Shown: piece after piece, positions 15,714-25,366 of the stretch
How the letters are laid out: each line of letters begins with the position of its first letter
Numbering within the stretch: position 1 is the first letter of the stretch
Source: Verrucomicrobiia bacterium
GTDB taxonomy: Bacteria > Verrucomicrobiota > Verrucomicrobiia > Verrucomicrobiales > Akkermansiaceae
Length of the DNA stretch: 64,000 bases
Assembly: GCA_030430455.1 (NCBI GenBank)
Contig: JAUIJB010000001.1
Span: 99,219 to 163,218, forward strand
Direction: 5' to 3'
Position numbers and translations under genes: made by a program
The notes under the pieces: generated by a model
The model's input: only the letters and a program-made list of their open reading frames with translations
What the model was told of the DNA's origin: nothing
Databases searched by the model: none

Positions 15714-16916
15714 ATGTTTCGATCCATCTTGCTCGCTCCGTTTTTCCTCGGAGCCTCGATTGCCTCCGTCGCGCCCGCGTCCGCCCAGGACCTGGTCGTG
15801 TCCCTCTACCAGTTCGATCCGTTCCTCGACGCCGGCCCGATGTCCTTCGTCGGACTCGACGGATTCAAGGGCCAGGTCGGCGTGCAGGTCGAGGTCGAGG
15901 CGATCCATGACTCGAACCTCTTCCTCACCTCGATCGGCCGCGAGAGCGACACCTACCTCGAGGTCACCCCGACGATCTTCTACGACAGCGACCCCGAGGG
16001 CGGCGCGCAGTACCGCATCTTCGGGGGCTATTCGCCGACCATCAAGAGGTACTGGAACAACTCCAACCTCAACACCATCGACCACGCGGCCAACGTCAAC
16101 TTCGAGTATGAGAGTGCCCGTGCCGAGATCCTCGCCTACCTCGTCGCCAACCAGTTCTCCGGGGCCGACCGCTTCAACAACGGCTTCGTCGAGGGCCGCC
16201 TGATCAAGGGCGCGGCACGGATGAACTACCAACTGGCGCCGCGCACCTCGCTGCGCGGCGAGATCACCGCCCGCCTGCTCGACTACGACTCGGGGCCGAA
16301 CCAGGGCTTCGACCGCTATTCGGCGGAGTTCGGGGTCGACTGGGCGGCCACCCACCGCCTCCAGCTGGGTCCCGCGATCCGCTTCGGCTACACCGACTCG
16401 AAGACCACCGGCTCGCTCCAGTCGGTCGCCGTGCTCGGCCGTGCCTCGTTCTTCGAGGACGAGGCCCTCAACTGGTTCGCCTCGGCCGGCTTCGAGTTCA
16501 CCGATGCCTCGCGCGGCGGCGGCAACGACCTCCGCTTCACCGGCAAGCTGCGGATGCACTACCCGATCAACGACCGCTGGGACCTCTACGCGAGGCTCGG
16601 CTACGCCCGGCTGCCGTCGTCGACCTCGGTCAACTACCTCGTCGATGACTGGTCACTCGCGACCTACGTGGTGCGCACCCTCAACCGCGGCCAGATCGAG
16701 GCCGGCATCGACTTCGGCTACTCGGACTACGAGCTGATCGGGATCTCCCCGGTGCTGCTCGACAACGAGACCTACTTCGGGGCCTACCTGAAGTACAAGC
16801 GCAAGTTCTACAATGAGCGCATGGCCTTCGAGAGCATGGTTCGCTACTCGACCGCCGACCGCAACGGTGGCTGGACCCAGTGGCTGCTCAGCGCCGGGGT
16901 CACCATCGACCTTTGA
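15714..16916 (+). CDS. Outer-membrane beta-barrel protein of the EPS locus
   Basis: This 400-residue protein has a signal peptide (residues 1-24, cleaved after ASAQ). The mature chain is made of alternating beta-strands with Tyr/Phe belts and short polar turns (for example YRIFGGYSPTIKRYWNN, FEYESARAEILAYLVANQF), ending in WLLSAGVTIDL. It resembles the BBP2-type putative porins often found with Wza/Wzz genes in EPS loci. Its role may be an outer-membrane pore for the polymer, complementing the short Wza at 57698. The ATG at 15714 is preferred over 15681 because it starts directly at the signal peptide. A run of eight C (15688-15695) lies just upstream, as at other genes of the locus. Confidence 0.72.
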   Translation: MFRSILLAPFFLGASIASVAPASAQDLVVSLYQFDPFLDAGPMSFVGLDGFKGQVGVQVEVEAIHDSNLFLTSIGRESDTYLEVTPTIFYDSDPEGGAQYRIFGGYSPTIKRYWNNSNLNTIDHAANVNFEYESARAEILAYLVANQFSGADRFNNGFVEGRLIKGAARMNYQLAPRTSLRGEITARLLDYDSGPNQGFDRYSAEFGVDWAATHRLQLGPAIRFGYTDSKTTGSLQSVAVLGRASFFEDEALNWFASAGFEFTDASRGGGNDLRFTGKLRMHYPINDRWDLYARLGYARLPSSTSVNYLVDDWSLATYVVRTLNRGQIEAGIDFGYSDYELIGISPVLLDNETYFGAYLKYKRKFYNERMAFESMVRYSTADRNGGWTQWLLSAGVTIDL

Positions 16917-17387
16917 CCCGCCCGGCGGGTCCGGCCGCGACTGCCCCGCCGGCGCGGGAGGGCTGCGCCGTGAAATTGCGGCGGCTTTTTTGACAATCAG
17001 GCGATGCTTGCAGCCATGTCATCGGTTATTCCACTAAATTTGAATTATTTGTTTGCGCTGATCATTCTAACATTTTAAAAGCATCGCCGTCCGGGAACTA
17101 CCCGCCTGGACGTTCCACCCCCCCGGAAACTTGCCCCCCTCTTTCGCCCCTGACTCGGAACGAGTTCGGGTGGGTCTCCGGTTTTCCCCAAAGAATGCCG
17201 GCATCGGCCCCCAACCCGAGCCTCGTCCCGACTGGTTTCCGCGTCTTGAAAACGCGGTGCGACCAAGGGCGGCAGCTTGACAAATCGGGCCGGTTCCGTC
17301 TGAATCGCCGGCGGAGAGCGCGTAGATTCACGAATCCCCCAAGCGTGATGAAAGTGTCCTCCGTCCACCCCCACCCCCCATCCCCCC
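16917..17387. promoter_or_regulatory. AT-rich leader upstream of the EPS gene run
   Basis: This 471-bp spacer is unusual for the window in having an AT-rich core (16988-17085) that starts with a perfect TTGACA (16990-16995) and contains TTGAATTATTTG and ATTTTAAAAG stretches. No well-spaced -10 box goes with TTGACA, so the exact promoter is uncertain. The spacer ends in C-rich tracts running into the ATG at 17388. It is the best candidate for the main promoter of the EPS biosynthetic genes. Confidence 0.35.
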
Positions 17388-18170
17388 ATGTCCCCCTGTT
17401 GTTTCCTGCTCCCCAATCCCCCGCGTCCATCCACTAGGACGCTCCGTTCGGCGAATCCCGCCGCGTTTCCGGTCGTCGCCCCGGTGGCGTTTTCCAAGCG
17501 ACTGATCGACTTCGGCCTGATCCTGCTGGCTCTTCCCGTCCTCCTTCCCGTGCTGGCCCTCGTCGCCACCTGGGTGCGCCTCGTTTCGCGGGGTCCCGCG
17601 CTGTTCCGCCAGACCCGCGTCGGCCGCGGTGGCGCGACCTTCGTGATCTACAAGTTCCGCAGCATGCACGCCGGTGCGCGCACCGGCCGCCACACCCGCC
17701 ACGTCCGCCGCATGGTTGCGGCCGGCCGGCCGATGGTGAAGCTCGACCTGCTGGGCGACGATCGCCTGATCCCCGGCGGTGCCCTGCTCCGCGCCAGCGG
17801 CCTCGACGAGCTGCCCCAGCTGTGGAACGTGCTGCGCGGAGAGATGAGCCTCGTCGGCCCGCGTCCCTGCGTTCCCGAGGAGATGCCGCTGTTCTCCGAG
17901 CAGCAGATGAAGCGCTTCACCGGCCTTCCGGGCATGACCGGATACTGGCAGGTCCACGGCAAGAACCGCGTGACCTTCGACGAGATGAACGAGATGGACC
18001 GCTACTACGTCGAAAACCGTAGCAGTGTGCTCGACCTCGCGATCCTGCTGCGCACGCCGACGGCGGTGGCCGGCCAGCTGGTCGACCTGCGCCGTTCCCG
18101 GGCCCGTGCCATCGCCGGCCTGGGCCGCGCCGGCAAGCGTCCCGGCGGCGCCTCCGGCCAGGAGGCATGA
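17388..18170 (+). CDS. Initiating sugar phosphotransferase, short PglC/WcaJ-C type
   Basis: This 260-residue protein belongs to the bacterial sugar transferase family, which moves a sugar-1-phosphate from a nucleotide sugar to undecaprenyl phosphate. It has a single re-entrant/membrane helix (about 35-60, KRLIDFGLILLALPVLLPVL). The catalytic core has [47 protein letters not shown] and the C-terminal GMTGYWQVHGKNRVTFDEM. Only one hydrophobic region makes it the small monotopic form. ATG 17388 follows two C6 tracts directly and has no Shine-Dalgarno. It overlaps the next gene by ATGA. Confidence 0.92.
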   Translation: MSPCCFLLPNPPRPSTRTLRSANPAAFPVVAPVAFSKRLIDFGLILLALPVLLPVLALVATWVRLVSRGPALFRQTRVGRGGATFVIYKFRSMHAGARTGRHTRHVRRMVAAGRPMVKLDLLGDDRLIPGGALLRASGLDELPQLWNVLRGEMSLVGPRPCVPEEMPLFSEQQMKRFTGLPGMTGYWQVHGKNRVTFDEMNEMDRYYVENRSSVLDLAILLRTPTAVAGQLVDLRRSRARAIAGLGRAGKRPGGASGQEA

Positions 18171-19189
18171 GCCGTCCGCTCGCCATCGGCGTTGCCGGTT
18201 GCGGCTACTGGGGCGCGAACCTCGCGCGAATCTTCAACCAGCTCGAGGGCTCGACCCTGGCGGCCGTCTGCGACGTCTCGGCCGAGCGCCGCGAGCGGAT
18301 GGCCGGGATCCACCCGGGGGTCCGCGTCCACGCCGACTTCGCCGCTCTGATCGCCGACCCCGCGATCGACGCGGTGGCGGTGGCCACCCCCGCCGCCCGC
18401 CACCACGAGCAGGGGATGGCGGTCCTCGCCAGCGGCCGCCACCTGTTCCTCGAGAAGCCGATGGCACGCTCGTCCCGCGAGTGCCGCGAGCTCACCGCGG
18501 AGGCCGAGCGGAGCGGCCGCATCCTGATGGTCGACCACACCTGCCTCCACTCCGACGCGGTGAGCGAGATCCGCCGGATGAACGACGCGGGCGACTTCGG
18601 CGGCATCCGCCACCTTTCCTTCCAGCGCCTCAGCCTCGGCATCCGCCAGCCCGACGTCAACGTCGCCTGGGACCTGGCGCCCCACGACCTCTCGATCCTG
18701 CTCGCCATCGCCGGCGAAATGCCCGCCGCGGTGGCCTGCCAGGGAAGCGCGAGCGGGGGAGACGGCATCGAGGACGTGATCCACATGAGCCTGCGCTTTC
18801 CATCGGGACTCTTCGCGACCGTCCAGAACAGCTGGATCGAGCCGCGCAAGGTGCGCCAGATGACCCTCGTCGGGGAGCGCCGGATGCTGGTCTTCGACGA
18901 CCTCGAGCCGCACGAGAAGATCCGCATCCACGACTCGGCGGTCGGTCGGCCGCCCCACTACGAGAGCTTCGGCGAGTTCAGCTTCGCCTACCACTACGGC
19001 GACTGCTTCATCCCGCGCTTCCGCCAGCGCGAGCCGCTGGCGGTGGCCTGCGGGAGTTTCCTCGAGGCGATCCGCAGCGGCGTCGCGCCCGAGAGCGACG
19101 GGAGCAGCGGCGAGAAGGTCGTGCGGATCCTCGAGGCCAGCGACCGCTCGTTGCGCGGCGACGGCGGATTTGTTTCGCTCGACGGATGA
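18167..19189 (+). CDS. Gfo/Idh/MocA oxidoreductase, WlbA-like
   Basis: This 340-residue protein has an N-terminal Rossmann domain (GVAGCGYWGANLARIF), the family EKP motif in HLFLEKPMARS (Lys101) and a C-terminal alpha/beta domain. Followed by a WbpD-like acetyltransferase and a DegT aminotransferase, it matches WlbA/WbpB, which oxidises UDP-N-acetylglucosaminuronic acid at C3 on the route to UDP-2,3-diacetamido-2,3-dideoxyglucuronic acid. The assignment rests on both family and context. Start and stop overlap both neighbours by 4 bp (ATGA), indicating translational coupling. Confidence 0.85.
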   Translation: MSRPLAIGVAGCGYWGANLARIFNQLEGSTLAAVCDVSAERRERMAGIHPGVRVHADFAALIADPAIDAVAVATPAARHHEQGMAVLASGRHLFLEKPMARSSRECRELTAEAERSGRILMVDHTCLHSDAVSEIRRMNDAGDFGGIRHLSFQRLSLGIRQPDVNVAWDLAPHDLSILLAIAGEMPAAVACQGSASGGDGIEDVIHMSLRFPSGLFATVQNSWIEPRKVRQMTLVGERRMLVFDDLEPHEKIRIHDSAVGRPPHYESFGEFSFAYHYGDCFIPRFRQREPLAVACGSFLEAIRSGVAPESDGSSGEKVVRILEASDRSLRGDGGFVSLDG

Positions 19190-19719
19190 TCACCCCCTGT
19201 CATCGGATGGAAGCGTCCCACCAGTCCGGCCACGACCCGCAGTGGATCCCCTCGGGGATCGCGGCCGACGTCGAGATCGGCGCCGCCTGCCGCATCTCAG
19301 AGTCGGCCAACCTCTACGGCTGCCGCATCGGGGAGGGCAGCCGGGTGGGGGCCTTCGTGGAGATCCAGCGCGGCGTGAGCGTCGGCCGCCACTGCAAGGT
19401 CTCCAGCCACTCCTTCCTCTGCGAGGGGGTCACGCTGGAGGACGGCGTCTTCATCGGGCACGGCGTGATGTTCACCAACGACCGCCACCCGCGCGCGCTG
19501 AACGCCGCCGGCGAGCCCGCCGGACCGGGCGACTGGAACTGCGAGGAGACCGTCGTCGAGGCGGGCGCGTCGATCGGCTCCGGGGCGGTCCTGCGGGGTG
19601 GCATCCGCATCGGCCGGGGCGCCATGATCGGCGCCGGCAGCGTGGTGCTGCACGACGTGCCGGCTGGCGCGGTGGCTGCTGGCAATCCGGCGCGGATCCT
19701 GCGCGGCGACGCCACCTAG
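19186..19719 (+). CDS. Hexapeptide-repeat N-acetyltransferase, WlbB/WbpD-like
   Basis: This 177-residue left-handed beta-helix protein contains hexapeptide repeats across most of its length (about 20-165). The motif GHGVMFTNDRHPRAL is characteristic of the WbpD/WlbB acetyltransferases that N-acetylate the 3-amino group of UDP-2-acetamido-3-amino-2,3-dideoxyglucuronate with acetyl-CoA. The ATG at 19186 overlaps the preceding stop; a second in-frame ATG at 19207 is the main alternative. Its position between the dehydrogenase and aminotransferase genes supports the pathway assignment. Confidence 0.87.
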   Translation: MITPCHRMEASHQSGHDPQWIPSGIAADVEIGAACRISESANLYGCRIGEGSRVGAFVEIQRGVSVGRHCKVSSHSFLCEGVTLEDGVFIGHGVMFTNDRHPRALNAAGEPAGPGDWNCEETVVEAGASIGSGAVLRGGIRIGRGAMIGAGSVVLHDVPAGAVAAGNPARILRGDAT

Positions 19720-19780
19720 GGATTGACCCGCCCGGCACTCGGATTTCCTTCCGCTCCCCAACTTTCCTCCCCCCCCCACG

Positions 19781-20932
19781 ATGAACATCCCCCTCCACTC
19801 CCTTGCCGGCGACGGTCCCGGCGATGCCGAGGCCCTCGAGGCCATCTTCGAGAGCGTGGTCCTGCGGCGCGGCTACACCACGGGCGAGCGCGTCGCTTCC
19901 TTCGAGCAGGACTTCGCCGATGCCTGCGGTTCCCGCCTGGCGGTGGGCGTGGCCAGCGGCACGGACGCCATCCGGCTCGCGCTCGAGGCGCTCGGCATCG
20001 GGCCGGGCGACGAGGTGATCACCGCGCCGACGACCTTCTTCTCCACCGCCGAGGCGATCGCCCGCTGCGGTGCGACGGTGGTCTTCGCGGACGTCGACCC
20101 GGCCTCCGGCAACCTCTGTCCCGAGGCCTTCGCGCGGGCCGTGACGGCGCGCACCCGGGCGGTGGTGCCGGTGCACCTTCACGGCACCCCCTGCGACATG
20201 GAGGCCATCGTGGCGACGGCCATGCCCCATGGCATCGCCGTGGTCGAGGACGCCGCGCAGGCCCATGGTGCGGAGTGCGGGGGACGCCGGGTCGGCTCGA
20301 TCGGCCGCCTCGGCTGCTTCAGTTTTCACCCCACCAAGATCCTCGGCGCGATTGGTGCGGCCGGGGCGGTGGTGACCGATGATCCCGAGCTCGCCGGGCG
20401 GATGCAGATGCTGCGCGACCACGGTCGTGACGGGCGCGACCGCCACTGCCGGCTCGGCTGGAACGCCCGCATGGACGACCTGCAGGCCGCGGTGCTGCAC
20501 TGGCGTCTGGCGAAGCTGGAGCAGATCATCCGCCGCCGGCGGCGCAATGCCCGCCGCCTGCGCGCCGAGCTGGCGGCCCTCGACCTCAGGTTCCCGCCCG
20601 AGGACCGGCCGGGTGCCCGCGCGGTGCCCTATGTCTTCGCGGTCGGCGTGAGCCGGCGCGCGGAGGTCATCGAAGCCCTTCGCGCCGCGGAGGTCGACTG
20701 CGCCGTTCACTACCCGGTGCCGCTCCACCTCCAGCCCGCCTTCGCGATGCTCGGCCACCAGCCGGGCGATTTTCCCGCCGCCGAGCGCTTTTGTGCCGAG
20801 ACCCTGTCGCTGCCGGTCCACCAAGGCCTCGATCCCGCGGCTGGCAGGGCGATCGCGGTGGCCCTGGCCCCGATTCTGGACCCGACGGGCCCGGAACAGG
20901 TCGAGAAGGTTGCAATTTCAAACGGACTGTAG
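19781..20932 (+). CDS. DegT/DnrJ/EryC1/StrS aminotransferase, WlbC/WbpE-like
   Basis: This 383-residue PLP-dependent sugar aminotransferase has the hallmarks GVASGTDAIRLALEALGIGP, VVPVHLHGTPCDM, VEDAAQAHGAE and the PLP-Lys motif FSFHPTKILGAIGAAGAV. By context it would aminate the 3-keto sugar made by the WlbA-like enzyme. A run of nine C (19769-19777) lies 3 bp before the ATG. The C-terminal segment carries the usual CAVHYPVPLHLQPAF substrate loop. No UDP-GlcNAc 6-dehydrogenase gene, needed to make the precursor, is in the window. Confidence 0.92.
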   Translation: MNIPLHSLAGDGPGDAEALEAIFESVVLRRGYTTGERVASFEQDFADACGSRLAVGVASGTDAIRLALEALGIGPGDEVITAPTTFFSTAEAIARCGATVVFADVDPASGNLCPEAFARAVTARTRAVVPVHLHGTPCDMEAIVATAMPHGIAVVEDAAQAHGAECGGRRVGSIGRLGCFSFHPTKILGAIGAAGAVVTDDPELAGRMQMLRDHGRDGRDRHCRLGWNARMDDLQAAVLHWRLAKLEQIIRRRRRNARRLRAELAALDLRFPPEDRPGARAVPYVFAVGVSRRAEVIEALRAAEVDCAVHYPVPLHLQPAFAMLGHQPGDFPAAERFCAETLSLPVHQGLDPAAGRAIAVALAPILDPTGPEQVEKVAISNGL

Positions 20933-21048
20933 CAATATTCCCCGGCTTCTGAGGTTCGGAAGCTGTCGTTCCCCCGTGGGGTGGCAGTTTCCGGAAAGCC
21001 GGGTTTCCTCCCTCCTCTCCCCCCATCCCCCCTCCTCCCCCCAAACTG

Positions 21049-23343
21049 ATGAAACCATCATCGAAGCAGAACCAAGGTAGTTCCCTCGACCTTGGAGAGA
21101 TCCTTTTCATGCTCTGGCGGCACAAGCTGCTGATCTCGTTCCTGACCCTCCTCGGGCTGGCCGTCGCCGGATACCTCTACGTCCATCGCGTCCCGCAGTG
21201 GGAGTCGAAGGCGAAGATGCTCGTCAAATACGTGGTCCAGCGTGACAGCATCGATGACTTCACCTCGCAGTCGGCCGCCGGCGGTCGCGGCAACCCCGCG
21301 CTCAAGAACGAGGTCGATCTGCTGACCAGCCGCGACATTGCACTCAGCGTCGCCGAGGAGATTGGTGCCGCGAGGATCCTCGAGGGCGAGGAGGGTGCCG
21401 TCTCCATCGAGCGTGCCGCCGGGGTGATTCAGAAGGGGCTGGTCGTGGAACTTCCCCAGGGGACGACCGCCATCCACGTGAGCTTCCGCCACCCCGAGAA
21501 GGAACTGGTCGTTCCGGTGCTCGACCAACTGATGCAGGACTACTTCGTCAAGCACCTGAGCATCCACCGCTCGACCAAGGACTTCGACGTCGTCGAGGCC
21601 CAGGTGAAGGATGCCAGCGAGCGCCTTGCCGACACGAAGAAGAAGCTCAGCGAGGTCAAGCTCGAGTCGGGCGTGCTCTCGCTCGAGGACGCGATGACGG
21701 CTCACGAGTTCGAGAAGAACCAGGCCAAGACGGACCTCAAGTCGGCGCGCGAGGAACTTCGCGGGCTCGAGGCCCGGATCCGCTTCCACGACAACGAGAA
21801 GGAACGCGGAACGAACGAGGGTGGCGCCGAGCAGGCCCCGCGTGCCGTCGTCGTCGAGGATGCCGGTGAGGCCCCGGCCGCTGCGATGCCCAGCCAGCAG
21901 GTCGTCAGCCGCTTCCGGGTGATGACCCGCACCCTCGAGCACCTCTACCAGAGCGAACTCGACCTGCAGGACAAGTACACCCCGGGCAGCCGCACGATCA
22001 TGCTGACCCGCAGCCGCATCCGCTCGCTGGAGCGCGACCGCAACGAATTGCTGGCCGAGCACCCCGCACTCGCCCGGATCGACCAGCGCCCGGGTGCCGC
22101 CGCCGCGGGGAGCGCCGTCCTGTCGCCCTACTCGCAGGACATCGAGGACCGCGCCAGCCTCGAGGCCGTGAGGGCCCGGGTCATCGTGCTGGAGGCCCAC
22201 CTGGACGACCTCGACAAGCAGTTCCGCAACCTCGCCCAGGTCGAATCGAAGATCCGTGAGCTCGAGCTCGAGCGGGACATGGCCGAGGAGCACTACAAGG
22301 AGCTCGCCAGCCGCCTCGAGAGCGCCCGCGCCGACCAGCGGCTCGACCCCTCGCGGATGCCCAACATCGAGGAGACGCAGAGCCCGTCCTCGCCGGCCAA
22401 GGTCTACGACGAGATCATGACCAAGGTTATCTACGGCATCGCCGGTGCCGGCCTCGCGCTCGGCGTCGGCCTGGCCCTGCTGCTCGAGCTGGTGGTCGAC
22501 CGCCGGGTCAAGCGGCCGATCGAGATCCAGACCCGCCTGCAGGTGCCGCTGATGATGTCGGTGCCGCGGATCAGCGGGGGCGCCCGCCGCCGCCTCGAGA
22601 TGAAGTCGGCCACGCCGCGCCTCCCCGGTGGTCCGGGCAAGGCGGGTCAAACGGCTCACAAGACGAACGGCACGATCACCCTGCCGGATGAGTCCGAGGT
22701 GTTCGCGATGAACCGGTCGGACGATGCCCTGATGCCGTATGCCGAGGCGATCCGCGACCGGATCATCTTCAACTTCGAAATGAACGACATCGTCCACAAG
22801 CCCAAGCTGGTGGCGCTGACCGGCCTCTCGAAGGGGGCCGGCAACTCGGCGATCTCGCGCTCGCTGGCGCGGGCCTTCGCCCAGGGCGACGGCTCGAAGG
22901 TCCTGCTGGTAGACCTCAACGGAATCGCGGAGGCCAAGGAGCCCAAGTCCAGCGAGACGATCGTCGGCGTTCTCCAGAAGGCCGGACAGAGCAATTTCCG
23001 CGAGGACCGCAGGAAGCTCTACGTCGCCAACGCGCGGGCCAACCGCAACGGCACCGGGCTGTCGTCCTTCGCCCCCAAGCAGCTCCACGACCTGCTGCCG
23101 CACCTGCGGGCCAGCGACTTCGACTACATCGTCTTCGACATGCCGCCCGTCGACCAGACCAGCCCGACCCTGGCGATGGCCGGCCTGATGGACAAGGTCC
23201 TGCTCGTGCTCGACGCGGAGAACACCACCCGCGAGACCCTCAAGTGGGGGTATTCCGAGTTGAGCCGCGGCAAGGCAGACGTCTCCTGCATCTACAACAA
23301 GGCCCGCGACGGGGCATCCCGCGCGCTTGCTGCGGGCAGCTAA
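21049..23343 (+). CDS. Wzz/Wzc-like polysaccharide co-polymerase with a degenerate ATPase domain
   Basis: In this 764-residue inner-membrane protein the first membrane helix is at about 28-46 and the second at about 462-485. Between them is a large periplasmic domain with long coiled coils (about 165-255 and 370-435). The cytosolic end (about 560-764) has the BY-kinase/MinD-like layout: a P-loop position KGAGNS (595-600), VLLVDLNG (Asp622) and IVFDMPP (Asp697). The P-loop Lys before Ser600 is Asn599, and no Tyr-rich tail is present, so ATP-driven autophosphorylation is doubtful. The role is control of chain length and assembly with Wzy and Wza. Three C6 tracts precede the ATG. Confidence 0.87.
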   Translation: MKPSSKQNQGSSLDLGEILFMLWRHKLLISFLTLLGLAVAGYLYVHRVPQWESKAKMLVKYVVQRDSIDDFTSQSAAGGRGNPALKNEVDLLTSRDIALSVAEEIGAARILEGEEGAVSIERAAGVIQKGLVVELPQGTTAIHVSFRHPEKELVVPVLDQLMQDYFVKHLSIHRSTKDFDVVEAQVKDASERLADTKKKLSEVKLESGVLSLEDAMTAHEFEKNQAKTDLKSAREELRGLEARIRFHDNEKERGTNEGGAEQAPRAVVVEDAGEAPAAAMPSQQVVSRFRVMTRTLEHLYQSELDLQDKYTPGSRTIMLTRSRIRSLERDRNELLAEHPALARIDQRPGAAAAGSAVLSPYSQDIEDRASLEAVRARVIVLEAHLDDLDKQFRNLAQVESKIRELELERDMAEEHYKELASRLESARADQRLDPSRMPNIEETQSPSSPAKVYDEIMTKVIYGIAGAGLALGVGLALLLELVVDRRVKRPIEIQTRLQVPLMMSVPRISGGARRRLEMKSATPRLPGGPGKAGQTAHKTNGTITLPDESEVFAMNRSDDALMPYAEAIRDRIIFNFEMNDIVHKPKLVALTGLSKGAGNSAISRSLARAFAQGDGSKVLLVDLNGIAEAKEPKSSETIVGVLQKAGQSNFREDRRKLYVANARANRNGTGLSSFAPKQLHDLLPHLRASDFDYIVFDMPPVDQTSPTLAMAGLMDKVLLVLDAENTTRETLKWGYSELSRGKADVSCIYNKARDGASRALAAGS

Positions 23344-23442
23344 CCCCCCAACGGATCCGAACCCCGCACCCGTCCCGCCGGTCACCCAGCCGGCGGACCG
23401 GGGAGTCCGGATCCTTCCCCTGTTCACCCCCCCCCCGAAACA

Positions 23443-24897
23443 ATGATCCGCCTCAGGCACAAGGCCCTCATCCAGGCCTTCCGAATCCTCGACCAGGCGA
23501 TGCTCGTCGGCACGGCCGTCGGCATCATCTACTTCCGAACCTACCTCGCCCCGAAGGTCGCGGGCGCCAGTCCCACCCCCGACTCGCTGCCGGGCTACGG
23601 CCTCAGCGACATGCTGGGCGCCGTCCTCCTGGCCATGGGCTGGGTGGCGATCTTCGACTACTGCGTCCACTACAAGGCCGACCGCTTCGTCGCCCTGCGG
23701 GCCCAGCTCAAGGACCTCCTCAAGGCCACCAGCATGGCCTCGTTCTGGCTGCTCGTCATCGCCACCGTCTTCTCGATCAAGAGCCTGCACGCGACCCAGA
23801 TCGTGATGTTCTGGTTCATCGTCTCCAGCGTCGGCATCGTGTCCCGACTGCTGCTCCGGCTGACCCTGGTGAACGCGCGGAAGTCCGGCTACAACTACCG
23901 CTACCTGCTGGTGATCGGGACCAACCCGCGCTCGGCCTCGCTCGCCGACCGCATCGAGGCCAGCCCCGAGCTGGGCTACAAGATCGTCGGCTTCATCTCC
24001 GAGAACGACGAGGCGGCCAGCGAGTGGAACGGCAACGGGTCGGCCCACCGCGAGGTGATCGGCCGGATCGAGGACCTGCAGACCGTGCTCAAGCGCGAGC
24101 GGGTCGACGAGATGATGGTCAGCCTGCCGGTCGAGTCGCGCTTCTCGGACATCATGAGCGTGATCCGCCACGCCCGCGACCTCGGCATCGTGGTGCGGGT
24201 CCTGCCGGACCAGAACGAGGTCGCCCTGCTCAACAAGATGCACCTCGAGGAGTTCGACGGCGAGCACGTGCTGACGCTGTTCCGCGAGAACCTGCTCCTG
24301 CAGTTGTTCCTCAAGCGCATGGCGGACATCGCCCTCTCGGCCAGCGCCCTGCTGGTGCTCTCGCCGGTGCTGGTCGTCGTGGCCGCGGTGATCAAGGCGA
24401 CCAGTCCGGGCCCGATCTTCTTCTCGCAGGACCGCGTGGGGATGAACCAGCGGCGCTTCCGGCTCTACAAGTTCCGCTCCATGGTGGTCGACGCCGAGGA
24501 GCGCAAGAAGGAGCTCGAGCACCTCAACGAGCTCGAGGGGCCGGCCTTCAAGATCGAGAACGACCCGCGGATCACCCGCATCGGGCGCTTCATCCGCAAG
24601 ACGAGCATCGACGAGCTGCCCCAGCTGTTCAACGTCCTGCGCGGCGAGATGAGCCTGGTCGGCCCGCGCCCGCCGCTGCCCGACGAGGTGAAGCGCTACG
24701 AGTGGCTGTTCCGCCGCCGCCTTTCGGTCAAGCCGGGGATCACCTGCGTGTGGCAGGTCAGCGGGCGCAGCAACACCACCTTCGAGCGCTGGATGGAGAT
24801 GGACCACGAGTACATCGAGAACTGGTCGCTGTGGCTCGACCTGAAGATCCTGCTCATGACCGTGCCGGCCGTCCTGACCGGCAAGGGCGCCTCCTGA
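23443..24897 (+). CDS. Polyprenyl glycosylphosphotransferase, long WbaP/WcaJ type
   Basis: In this 484-residue protein about four N-terminal membrane helices (within 12-140) precede a Rossmann-like CoA-binding domain (about 150-270). A further membrane segment follows (about 297-320), then the catalytic sugar-transferase domain: [47 protein letters not shown] and [13 protein letters not shown]. It attaches the first sugar phosphate to undecaprenyl phosphate. It is the second initiating transferase of the locus (the short one is at 17388). A run of ten C (23427-23436) ends 6 bp before the ATG. Confidence 0.94.
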   Translation: MIRLRHKALIQAFRILDQAMLVGTAVGIIYFRTYLAPKVAGASPTPDSLPGYGLSDMLGAVLLAMGWVAIFDYCVHYKADRFVALRAQLKDLLKATSMASFWLLVIATVFSIKSLHATQIVMFWFIVSSVGIVSRLLLRLTLVNARKSGYNYRYLLVIGTNPRSASLADRIEASPELGYKIVGFISENDEAASEWNGNGSAHREVIGRIEDLQTVLKRERVDEMMVSLPVESRFSDIMSVIRHARDLGIVVRVLPDQNEVALLNKMHLEEFDGEHVLTLFRENLLLQLFLKRMADIALSASALLVLSPVLVVVAAVIKATSPGPIFFSQDRVGMNQRRFRLYKFRSMVVDAEERKKELEHLNELEGPAFKIENDPRITRIGRFIRKTSIDELPQLFNVLRGEMSLVGPRPPLPDEVKRYEWLFRRRLSVKPGITCVWQVSGRSNTTFERWMEMDHEYIENWSLWLDLKILLMTVPAVLTGKGAS

Positions 24898-24910
24898 CCC
24901 CGATCCTCCG

Positions 24911-25366
24911 ATGTCTGGAACAACCAAGATTCTCGCGATCTCCTCGGGTGGCGGGCACTGGGTCCAGCTGCTCCGGCTGAGGCCTGCCTTCGAGGGCTGC
25001 GACGTGGTCTTCGCGACGGCGAAAGAGGGCTACCGCTCCGACGTGGGCGACGCCGAGTTCCGCCTCGTCACCGACGGCAACCGCACCGAGAAGCTGCGCC
25101 TGCTGCGCTCGCTCTTCGAGGTCTTCCGGCTGATCCGCCGCGAGCGGCCCGACGTGATCATCTCGACCGGCGCCGCCCCCGGCTACTTCGCGGTGCGGCT
25201 CGGCAAGATGCTCGGAATCCGCACCATCTGGGTGGACAGCGTGGCGAATGCCGAGGAGCTCTCGATGTCCGGCCAGAAGGCGGGATCCTGCGTCGACCTC
25301 TGGCTGACCCAGTGGCCCCACCTGGCCCGGGAGGATGGACCCAAGTGCTTCGGAAACGTGCTATGA
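24911..25366 (+). CDS. Alg14-like glycosyltransferase membrane subunit
   Basis: This 151-residue protein has the Alg14/PssD fold: an N-terminal ILAISSGGGHWVQLLRLR nucleotide-binding loop, then VIISTGAAPGYFAVRLGK and IWVDSVANAEELS. In eukaryotes Alg14 recruits the catalytic Alg13 for the second GlcNAc transfer. In bacterial EPS clusters the pair (PssD-PssE) adds an early sugar to the lipid-linked intermediate. It overlaps the Alg13-like gene by ATGA, the normal order for the pair. Confidence 0.87.
   Translation: MSGTTKILAISSGGGHWVQLLRLRPAFEGCDVVFATAKEGYRSDVGDAEFRLVTDGNRTEKLRLLRSLFEVFRLIRRERPDVIISTGAAPGYFAVRLGKMLGIRTIWVDSVANAEELSMSGQKAGSCVDLWLTQWPHLAREDGPKCFGNVL

Noticed and set aside
21058..24927. 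A 1,289-codon minus-strand open frame across the Wzz-like and WbaP-like genes
   Set aside because: It spans two well-supported plus-strand genes and their spacer; amino-acid composition is typical of antisense shadow.
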